DNA of 22,173 nt from Flavicella sp042091695 (lineage in GTDB: Bacteria; Bacteroidota; Bacteroidia; Flavobacteriales; Flavobacteriaceae). Positions 15,756-22,173 of the stretch are shown piece after piece; the stretch's first letter is position 1, and the number at the start of each line of letters is the position of its first letter. The translations under genes and the position numbers were made by a program. The DNA is taken from NCBI GenBank assembly GCA_042091695.1, contig JBELHA010000042.1, positions 1 to 22,173 of the forward strand, in the 5' to 3' direction. The notes under the pieces are model-generated. The model was not told where the DNA came from. It was given only the letters and a program-made list of their open reading frames with translations, and searched no databases.

Positions 15756-17384
15756 TTAGGTTTGTATAACACCTAGGTTAAATTGTTTTTCAATGGGCGC
15801 ATTATTTGCCAAATCAATTCCTGTACTGATCCACTTTCTAGTATCTAATGGGTTGATAACTCCATCTGTCCACAAGCGTGAGGCTGCATAATAGGGAGAG
15901 GTTTGTGCGTCGTAGCGCGCTTCTATGGATTTTAGGATTTCTTTTTCGCGTTCTGGCGTTATAATTTCACCTTTCTTTTTCAAGGTCGCTGTCTCTATTT
16001 GTAAGAGTACTTTGGCAGCTTGTTTTCCTCCCATTACTGCCAGTCTTGCACTTGGCCAAGCACAGATCAAACGAGGATCATAGGCTTTTCCACACATGGC
16101 ATAGTTTCCAGCACCATAAGAGTTTCCAATCACAACGGTAAATTTAGGCACTACGGAGTTACTCACCGCATTGACCATCTTAGCACCGTCTTTGATAATA
16201 CCTCCGTGTTCTGATTTACTTCCGACCATAAAACCAGTTACATCCTGTAAAAATACCAAAGGAATTTTCTTTTGATTGCAGTTTGCTATAAATCGTGCTG
16301 CTTTGTTAGCGCTATCAGAATAGATAACACCTCCAAATTGCATTTCTTTAGTAGCGGTTTTGACTACTTTTCGTTGATTGGCAACAATACCAACGGCCCA
16401 ACCGTCAATACGTGCATAGCCACAAATCAAGCTCTGTCCGTACTTTTCTTTATAAGGTTCAAAGTCTGAATCGTCCACCAATCGCTTGATGATTTCATTC
16501 ATATCGTATTGATCCGTTCTCAATTTTGGTAAAATACCATAGATGTCTTCTTGATTTTCTCTTGGCAGTTGCGCTTCTTTTCTGTTGTATCCAGCTTTTT
16601 CTGCAATACCTATTTTATCGACGATGTTTTTGATGGTGTCTAAAGCATCTTTGTCGTCTTTTGATTTGTAGTCTGTAACTCCTGAAATCTCACAGTGTGT
16701 TGTGGCACCTCCCAAGGTTTCATTGTCAATACTTTCTCCAATAGCTGCTTTTACAAGGTAACTACCAGCCAAAAAGATACTTCCAGTTTTATCTACGATC
16801 AATGCTTCGTCACTCATGATAGGTAAATAAGCACCTCCTGCAACACAACTTCCCATTACAGCTGAAATCTGAGTAATTCCCATGCTGCTCATGATGGCAT
16901 TGTTACGGAAAAGACGTCCAAAATGTTCTTTGTCTGGAAAAATTTCGTCTTGCATTGGTAAATAAACTCCTGCAGAATCCACCAAATAAATGATAGGAAT
17001 TTTATTTTCCATGGCTATCTCTTGTGCACGAAGATTTTTCTTAGCTGTGATCGGAAACCAAGCTCCAGCCTTTACTGTAGCATCATTGGCCACCACAATA
17101 CACTGCGTACCTTGAATAGTTCCAATTTTAACAACCACACCACCTGAAGGGCAACCTCCGTGTTCTTCGTACATACCTTCTCCAACAAAGGCACCAATTT
17201 CAATCGCTTTATCATCGTCGTCTAGCAAATAACTAATACGCTCTCGCGCCGTCATTTTTCCTTTCTCGTGAAGTTTGGCAATTCTCTTTTCGCCCCCCCC
17301 TTTATAGACTTTTCGGAGTTTGTGTTTTAACTCTGATACGAGTAGTTTGTTGTGATCTTCGTTTTTATTGAAATTGATATCCAT
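15756..17384 (-). CDS. Acyl-CoA carboxylase carboxyltransferase (beta) subunit, methylcrotonoyl/propionyl-CoA type
   Basis: 542 residues, normal for the family. It transfers CO2 from carboxybiotin to an acyl-CoA. Both crotonase-fold halves are present: the N-terminal half has KMTARERISYLLD, GGCPSGGVVVKIGTIQG and VDSAGVYLPMQDEIFPDKEH, and the C-terminal half has PLVFLQDVTGFMVGSKSEHG, IKDGAKMVNAVSN, GNSYGAGNYAMCG and WPSARLAVMGGKQAA. The FPD(K/R)(E/D)HFGR and DVTGFMVG(S/x)xxE patterns resemble methylcrotonoyl-CoA carboxylase beta more than acetyl-CoA carboxylase; the substrate cannot be fixed from sequence alone. No biotin carboxylase/biotin carrier subunit lies next to it. Codons 29-31 sit in a run of eight G (17293-17300). 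No clear promoter was found; the upstream 199 bp (17385-17583) hold no gene. Confidence 0.9.
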   Translation of the reverse strand: MDINFNKNEDHNKLLVSELKHKLRKVYKGGGEKRIAKLHEKGKMTARERISYLLDDDDKAIEIGAFVGEGMYEEHGGCPSGGVVVKIGTIQGTQCIVVANDATVKAGAWFPITAKKNLRAQEIAMENKIPIIYLVDSAGVYLPMQDEIFPDKEHFGRLFRNNAIMSSMGITQISAVMGSCVAGGAYLPIMSDEALIVDKTGSIFLAGSYLVKAAIGESIDNETLGGATTHCEISGVTDYKSKDDKDALDTIKNIVDKIGIAEKAGYNRKEAQLPRENQEDIYGILPKLRTDQYDMNEIIKRLVDDSDFEPYKEKYGQSLICGYARIDGWAVGIVANQRKVVKTATKEMQFGGVIYSDSANKAARFIANCNQKKIPLVFLQDVTGFMVGSKSEHGGIIKDGAKMVNAVSNSVVPKFTVVIGNSYGAGNYAMCGKAYDPRLICAWPSARLAVMGGKQAAKVLLQIETATLKKKGEIITPEREKEILKSIEARYDAQTSPYYAASRLWTDGVINPLDTRKWISTGIDLANNAPIEKQFNLGVIQT

Positions 17385-17583
17385 CTAAAAAAAGCTGTGT
17401 GTTTTAAAGTTGCTAAATTACAAAATTGTGTACAAATACATCAGCAATTGAAAAGTCATTTACAGCACTTTTAAAAGGTTTCAAAAACACCAAAATCAAC
17501 AATGATTCAGATGGCTGAGGGAGTGTGTATCTGATTGTTTTAAAGTCTTTTATGTTGTTTTTAGTGTTGTTGTAAATATGTCT

Positions 17584-18783
17584 TTATGGCTTCAATGACT
17601 CGACAGCTGTATCTGTGAAATCAGTAAAAACACCATCCAATCCCAACACATAAAAGCGTTTGTATTCCAATTTAGAATCATTTTTATAAGATTTTAAAAG
17701 TCTTCTTCCTTCATTTCGGAAGGTATAGGCATGTACTTCTAACTTCTTAGCATGCGCATCCTTGATCAATGAGGTAGGAGGCAGTGCAATTTTATCTCGG
17801 TTGTCGATTTTTCCATCTCCATTGAGGTCATCCGCCTTACCGTCTTTGTTTTTATCTTCGGCTCTAAAAGGAAGTATAAAAGGTTTCCATACACCGATAC
17901 CTGTAGCATAACTTTTTAAAAAGTCCATACCCATGGTTGTAGTAAAATACGCATAGGTTTCCGTTTTTCCTTCAAGGTGCCAGTCGTAGGGCTTTCCATG
18001 GGATATAAAATCTCCTTCGGGTACATCAAATATTAAATTTCCTTTGAGGTCCACATCAAAACAACTGATGAGTTGCACCGTTTTAACGTTAGATTTTGAA
18101 CGGATGTACTGTAAATTGGAAACTTCAAAAGATTGAATGTAAATTTTAGATTGGTCGTGATTCCAGCCCTCTCTATCTAAGGTCGTGAGTAACGCATCTG
18201 TCAAAGGCAAGTTATAGGTTTTGTGAAAAGAGGGATGCTTGGTTTCTGGGTAGATCCCAATATCTTTTCCTGTTTCGTAAGACTTACGTTTTACCAATGC
18301 TATAACCTCATCAAAGCTTGGGATGTAATAGCGGTTGTTGAATTCTTGATTTCTTTCAGCAAAGGCCTGTTTGGCTTTGAGTTCTTTGATTTCGGCAAAA
18401 GTGAAGTCCGAAACAAACCAATCTTTCACAAGTTTTCCGTCGATATTTTTGGTGGTTTTCTTGTTAGCAAATTTTAAGGTTTCAGAGACATTAGTGGTAC
18501 CTGACAGCATGGGCTCGTGGCGCACGACCAATACACTGTCTTTGGTCATGACCAAATCCGGTTCTATATAATCTGCGCCCATATCAATGGCTTTTTCATA
18601 GCCTGCCAAGGTGTGTTCTGGCAAATAACCTGAAGCGCCTCTGTGTGCGATGATTAGAGGTGCTTTTCCAGATAAGGTTTGATATTTTTCTTTTTTCGTT
18701 GTTTTGGGGGTACTACATGCAAACAGTAGCGAAATACTAATGAATAGAATTTGGTTGAAATGCCTTGTTTTAAAGCCAGTCAT
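17584..18783 (-). CDS. glpQ: Glycerophosphodiester phosphodiesterase lipoprotein (GlpQ-like)
   Basis: 399 residues. It hydrolyses glycerophosphodiesters to glycerol-3-phosphate and an alcohol in the periplasm or at the outer membrane. Residues 1-23 are a lipoprotein signal (FISISLLFAC, acylated Cys23). No acidic export signal follows the Cys, so a periplasm-facing location is likelier. GDPD hallmarks: AHRGASGYLPEHT (46-58, His47 and Arg48), EPDLVMTKD (74-82), the second catalytic His in VVRHEP (86-91), IGIYPETKHP (175-184), VHAYTFRNE (350-358) and GVFTDF (384-389). Residues 310-330 contain an extra Asp-rich stretch, DKNKDGKADDLNGDGKID, with two DxNxDG calcium-binding-type loops. The gene is divergent from the hydrolase at 18903; 18784-18867 holds no clear -7 box for it. 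Confidence 0.92.
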   Translation of the reverse strand: MTGFKTRHFNQILFISISLLFACSTPKTTKKEKYQTLSGKAPLIIAHRGASGYLPEHTLAGYEKAIDMGADYIEPDLVMTKDSVLVVRHEPMLSGTTNVSETLKFANKKTTKNIDGKLVKDWFVSDFTFAEIKELKAKQAFAERNQEFNNRYYIPSFDEVIALVKRKSYETGKDIGIYPETKHPSFHKTYNLPLTDALLTTLDREGWNHDQSKIYIQSFEVSNLQYIRSKSNVKTVQLISCFDVDLKGNLIFDVPEGDFISHGKPYDWHLEGKTETYAYFTTTMGMDFLKSYATGIGVWKPFILPFRAEDKNKDGKADDLNGDGKIDNRDKIALPPTSLIKDAHAKKLEVHAYTFRNEGRRLLKSYKNDSKLEYKRFYVLGLDGVFTDFTDTAVESLKP

Positions 18784-18867
18784 GATTTGGGATGTTTAAG
18801 TTTTATTACTTCTTATTAGATTGAAATATTCGCATTTTTAAAGATACCATCTATAGGTTAATTATCC

Positions 18868-18875
18868 TATATTTG
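18868..18875 (+). promoter_or_regulatory. -7 box of the alpha/beta hydrolase gene
   Basis: TATATTTG matches TAnnTTTG exactly. Transcription would start near 18882. This places the earliest TTG of the open frame (18873-18875) inside the promoter and therefore excludes it as start codon if this promoter is the real one. Confidence 0.55.
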
Positions 18876-18902
18876 TTTTTTATTAATTTATACAACGCTA
18901 AC

Positions 18903-19694
18903 TTGTTACATCACCATACCTATACACACAAAACATCTGATAAATGGGTCACCTTTGTTCATGGAGCGGGGGGGAGTTCTACCATTTGGTTCAAGCAGTT
19001 ACGCGCTTTTTCTAAGGAAGTGAATGTGTTGGTATTGGATTTGAGAGGACATGGAAGCAATCCTCCTACTTTAAAAGAGGCTTTTCATTCTAGGTATACT
19101 TTTGATGCAGTAACTCAAGATATTGTCGAGCTCATCGACCATCTCAAAATTGAAAAATCCCATTTTGTGGGGATTTCTCTAGGGACTATTTTGATTCGTA
19201 ATTTGGCAGAAAAACACCCTGACCGTGTGGAGAGTATGATTTTGGGTGGTGCGATTATGCGTTTGGATTTCCGTTCCCAATTTTTGATGAAAGTGGGGAT
19301 GTTATGCAAGTCTGTAGTGCCTTATATGTGGCTCTACCAATTGTTTGCTTTTATCATCATGCCACGTAAAAATCATAAAAATTCACGCGTGTTATTTGTC
19401 AATGAGGCAAAGAAGCTTTGTCAAAAGGAGTTTATCCGTTGGTTCAAACTGACAGCAGACATCAACCCTTTACTGCGTTTTTTTAGGGACAAGGAGATTG
19501 CTATTCCATCTTTGTATATCATGGGTGCTGAAGACCATATGTTTTTGACCTCCATCAAAAATATCACAGCCCAGCACAGACAGTCTTTTTTACATATCAT
19601 TGAAAACTGTGGACATGTAGTAAATGTGGAGCAACCGTCTGTTTTTAATAACACAGCACTTCGTTTTATAAAAGAAGGGACCATGATGCAGTAG
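18903..19694 (+). CDS. Alpha/beta hydrolase
   Basis: 263 residues from the TTG at 18903. The open frame extends up to TTG 18873, but that codon lies in the -7 box, and residues before MLHHHTYTHK look non-coding. A complete catalytic set is visible: oxyanion motif FVHGAGGSS (18-26), LDLRGHGSN (45-53), nucleophile elbow GISLGT (90-95, Ser92), Asp211 in GAEDHMF, and His238 in CGHVV. A lid region (about 125-185) is hydrophobic and basic (YMWLYQLFAFIIMPRK). No signal peptide, so it is cytoplasmic. Substrate unknown; esterases and lipases of small or membrane-derived molecules share this plan. Proximity to the divergent GDPD gene hints at lipid turnover, which is only inference. Confidence 0.85.
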   Translation: MLHHHTYTHKTSDKWVTFVHGAGGSSTIWFKQLRAFSKEVNVLVLDLRGHGSNPPTLKEAFHSRYTFDAVTQDIVELIDHLKIEKSHFVGISLGTILIRNLAEKHPDRVESMILGGAIMRLDFRSQFLMKVGMLCKSVVPYMWLYQLFAFIIMPRKNHKNSRVLFVNEAKKLCQKEFIRWFKLTADINPLLRFFRDKEIAIPSLYIMGAEDHMFLTSIKNITAQHRQSFLHIIENCGHVVNVEQPSVFNNTALRFIKEGTMMQ

Positions 19695-19997
19695 GCGTTA
19701 TTCTAAAAAAAACTGAATTATATAGAAAAACTTTTTACAAACACTATTTGTGTCATGTAATTGTTTTTGATAAGTAAAGATTATTTATTGCCATTTTGTT
19801 GTGTGTTTATTGATGGCTCTTAATTTTACAAAAGAGGTCTTGTTGTGGTTTTGTATAGTTTTATTTCACTGAAATTATACCCAAATTCAAACCTGTACAG
19901 TTTAGGTATAGTACAATATTTACATATTAGAAATATAGATAAGTATCTTTGGATAAAGGTGTTGACTACACCCAAAACCAAACTTAAACTATTATTT
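19695..19997 (+). promoter_or_regulatory. Intergenic leader with promoter of the GH81 gene
   Basis: This 303-bp AT-rich stretch has no gene that I can support. It contains a -7 box TATCTTTG (19944-19951) matching TAnnTTTG; transcription would begin near 19958. There a small hairpin, GGTGT-TGACT-ACACC (19958-19972), would sit at the very 5' end of the mRNA and may protect it. The leader to the ATG at 19998 is about 40 bases. No terminator was found for the upstream hydrolase gene. Confidence 0.5.
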
Positions 19998-22173
19998 ATG
20001 AATTTTTCAAATTCAGCTAAGAATAGACATCTATACAGGTGTCTATTTTTTGTGATTCTATTATTTCAAACGATTTTTTTAACTGCTCAAACAACGCCAG
20101 TTGGAAGCGGAAGTTATACCAATCAACACCCTGGTGCAGATTCCGCAGGTAGAAATAAATTTCCCCCTGGCAGTCCACAACTTTCAAAAAATGCTCTTGG
20201 AAATCCCGTACCTACAAATGATTGGTGGTCCAAATTAATTCAGGACGACCATGCGGGTAACCTCTTCAACTATCCCATGACGATGCGTACTCAAAACGAA
20301 GGTTTGGTAGTGACTTATATACCGTGGGGGGTGATTGGTGATTCAGCTCCTATAGAAGTAGGAGTTGTTGGATTGAGTGCTTCTAAAACTACGATTGCTA
20401 ACTATTCAGATTGGACTGTTACGATGGACTGGTCGAGTGGAAGCAAAAACTTTCAAGTAACTTCTGGTATCGGGATGCCTTTTTTATATTTTAATAAGAA
20501 TTCAGAGGATGTTGCATCACTCAAAGTAAATTCGGGAACCGTAACGATCACTGCTGAGATTTTGACAATTGAAAATGCAAGCGCAGGAGCCGACTTTGTT
20601 TGTTATGCTCCTGTTGGAAGCACATGGATTAAAAATGGTACGACCTATACATCTACTTTGAATGGTAAAAACTATTGGTCTATGCTGATGTTGCCGCAAG
20701 GAGTATCTCCTTCCAATACAATCGTCACTGAATACCAACAATATGCCTACGTATTTCCAGTAGATACCAAAGTAGCTTGGGACTATGATACTGCTACAGG
20801 GGTGGTGCTTACAGATTTTGAAATTACAACGGAGGTAAAAGAGGGTTCGCACTCAGACATGTTACAGGGGCTATTACCGCACCAATGGGACCACCTTACT
20901 GACAGTTCTCCCAAACCTCAAAAAACGAGTTACGAGTCAGTTCGTGGAGAATTGAAAATGTTGAAAGGGAATACCTTTCAAGTAGGTAATACATTCAAAG
21001 GGATACTACCTACTTTACCTTACTTAGCCAATTATAGCGATAGCTTTAGTCCAGCAACCTTACAATCTAAAGTAGCACAGATTCAAAATGACGGTTTGGC
21101 CACTTGGACAGATTCTTACAACGAAGGTCAAGTGATGAATCGTTTGATTCAAACAGCACGTATTGCCGATCAAATGGGGAATACGGATGGAAGAAATACC
21201 ATGATTGCAACGGTGAAAGAACGCTTGGAAGATTGGTTGAGCTATCAGTCAGGTGAAAAAGCTTTTTTGTTTTATTACAATAACAATTGGTCAACCCTCA
21301 TCGGTTATCCTGCAGGACACGGTCAAGACGACAATATCAACGATCACCATTTTCACTGGGGCTATTTTATACATGCAGCGGCTTTTATGGAACAATATGA
21401 ACCTGGTTGGGCCGAGAAATGGGGGCCAATGGTCAACCTATTAGTAAGAGATGCAGCTTCTGATAATAGAGCGGACGAGACCTTTCCCTTTTTACGAAAC
21501 TTTAGTCCCTATGCAGGACATTGCTGGGCCAATGGATTTGCCTCTTTCCCCCAAGGAAACGACCAAGAGTCAACTTCTGAAAGCATGCAATTCAATTCTT
21601 CCCTCATACATTGGGGAACTATCACAGGAAATACAGAAATACGCGATTTAGGGATTTACCTTTATACTACAGAACAAACAGCGATTGAGGAATATTGGTT
21701 GGATACCAAAGAGAGAAATTTCAAACCCAATCAGCAATACAGTTTGGTATCTAGGGTATGGGGAAATTCTTACGACAACGGTACTTTTTGGACTTCTGAT
21801 ATTACGGCATCTTATGGAATTGAAATGTACCCAATGCACGGTGGTTCATTGTATTTAGGCCACGACAAGCCTTATGTGGAAAAATTATGGAATGAAATAG
21901 AATCCAATACGGGTATTTTGAGTGCAGGGGATACCAATCCCAATCTGTGGCACGATACCTTTTTGAAATACTTGTCTTTAGTGGATGCTGAGAAAGCAAT
22001 AGACATTTACAATGCAAATCCAGATCGCATCCTAAAGTTTGGGGTTTCAGATGCACAAACCTACCACTGGTTGCACGCTATGAATGCCTTGGGGACCATC
22101 GATGCTACTGTCACTGCAGATTATCCTATTGCAACTGTCTTTGAAAAGGAGGGAGAAAAAATTTATGTGGCGC
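19998..22173 (+). CDS. GH81 endo-beta-1,3-glucanase (laminarinase), secreted, partial at the right edge
   Basis: 725 codons from the ATG at 19998 are open to the window end, so the C-terminus is missing. Residues 1-34 are a signal peptide (NRHLYRCLFFVILLFQTIFLTAQ region, cleavage near TAQ). The N-terminal beta-sandwich begins LGNPVPTNDWWSKLIQ, the GH81 opening. The catalytic domain shows DDNINDHHFHWGYF (Asp449 in DHHFHxGY, the usual general acid) and GNDQESTSESMQ (Glu524 and Glu528, the usual base and its partner); the 75-residue spacing fits GH81. It cleaves internal beta-1,3 bonds of laminarin or similar glucans by inversion. A T9SS C-terminal domain or carbohydrate-binding module may follow outside. 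No SusC/SusD pair is visible in the window, so a utilisation locus, if present, lies to the right. Confidence 0.92.
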   Translation, partial: MNFSNSAKNRHLYRCLFFVILLFQTIFLTAQTTPVGSGSYTNQHPGADSAGRNKFPPGSPQLSKNALGNPVPTNDWWSKLIQDDHAGNLFNYPMTMRTQNEGLVVTYIPWGVIGDSAPIEVGVVGLSASKTTIANYSDWTVTMDWSSGSKNFQVTSGIGMPFLYFNKNSEDVASLKVNSGTVTITAEILTIENASAGADFVCYAPVGSTWIKNGTTYTSTLNGKNYWSMLMLPQGVSPSNTIVTEYQQYAYVFPVDTKVAWDYDTATGVVLTDFEITTEVKEGSHSDMLQGLLPHQWDHLTDSSPKPQKTSYESVRGELKMLKGNTFQVGNTFKGILPTLPYLANYSDSFSPATLQSKVAQIQNDGLATWTDSYNEGQVMNRLIQTARIADQMGNTDGRNTMIATVKERLEDWLSYQSGEKAFLFYYNNNWSTLIGYPAGHGQDDNINDHHFHWGYFIHAAAFMEQYEPGWAEKWGPMVNLLVRDAASDNRADETFPFLRNFSPYAGHCWANGFASFPQGNDQESTSESMQFNSSLIHWGTITGNTEIRDLGIYLYTTEQTAIEEYWLDTKERNFKPNQQYSLVSRVWGNSYDNGTFWTSDITASYGIEMYPMHGGSLYLGHDKPYVEKLWNEIESNTGILSAGDTNPNLWHDTFLKYLSLVDAEKAIDIYNANPDRILKFGVSDAQTYHWLHAMNALGTIDATVTADYPIATVFEKEGEKIYVA
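20022..20051 (+). promoter_or_regulatory. Attenuator-like hairpin inside the signal-peptide codons of GH81
   Basis: AATAGACATCT (20022-20032) pairs with AGGTGTCTATT (20037-20047): 11 bp with one G-T pair, a 4-base loop (ATAC) and a run of six T straight after (20046-20051). This has the shape of an intrinsic terminator, but it lies in codons 9-18 of the gene. It could act as a translation-coupled attenuator, or may be a chance result of AT-rich coding sequence. Confidence 0.4.

Noticed and set aside
1..22173. CRISPR array, tRNA, rRNA, prophage, insertion sequence or defence genes
   Set aside because: No regular direct repeats, cloverleaf sequences, transposase or integrase motifs, or defence-protein signatures were found on either strand.

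Overview
The window looks like a chromosomal segment of a marine, low-GC member of the Flavobacteriaceae (Bacteroidota). Four things point there: a giant secreted protein of the gliding/T9SS type with thrombospondin-3-like repeats; the Bacteroidota promoter signature (-7 box TAnnTTTG, often with TTG about 20 bp upstream) before several genes; the YebC variant that starts MGRAFEFRKARKMKRWSAMA; and a GH81 laminarinase next to otherwise housekeeping genes. Family names come from reading the translations by eye; no database search was run.

Layout. (1) Positions 1-3555, minus strand: the first 1185 codons of a very large secreted IgGFc-binding-like/TSP3-repeat surface protein that runs off the left edge. 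(2) 3765-5441: a conserved protein of unknown function with kinase-like motifs (plus), convergent with a small pRiA4b ORF-3-like protein (minus). (3) 5646-8983, plus: a menaquinone block of a MenI-type hotdog thioesterase, isochorismate synthase (MenF) and MenD. It is followed by a short S1/winged-helix protein (CvfB-like) and ComEC, and closed by a bidirectional terminator at 11580-11602. (4) 11623-17384, minus: YebC, then the pta-ackA acetate operon (1-bp spacing, strong terminator), then an acyl-CoA carboxylase carboxyltransferase subunit. A run of exactly 100 N lies inside ackA. (5) 17584-18783, minus: a glycerophosphodiester phosphodiesterase lipoprotein, divergent from an alpha/beta hydrolase (18903-19694, plus). 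(6) 19998-22173, plus: a GH81 endo-beta-1,3-glucanase cut by the right edge.

How it fits together. The men genes make the respiratory quinone precursor, Pta-AckA interconverts acetyl-CoA and acetate with ATP gain, and the carboxylase probably serves branched-chain or propionyl-CoA metabolism. The surface protein, the GDPD lipoprotein and GH81 are envelope or secreted functions of a particle- or algae-associated heterotroph. No tRNA, rRNA, CRISPR array, insertion sequence, prophage or defence island is visible.

I do not see a clear new multi-gene system. The best leads are the kinase-like unknown protein at 3765-4844, a terminator-shaped hairpin inside the signal-peptide codons of the laminarinase, and hairpins at or near the start of the giant surface-protein gene.
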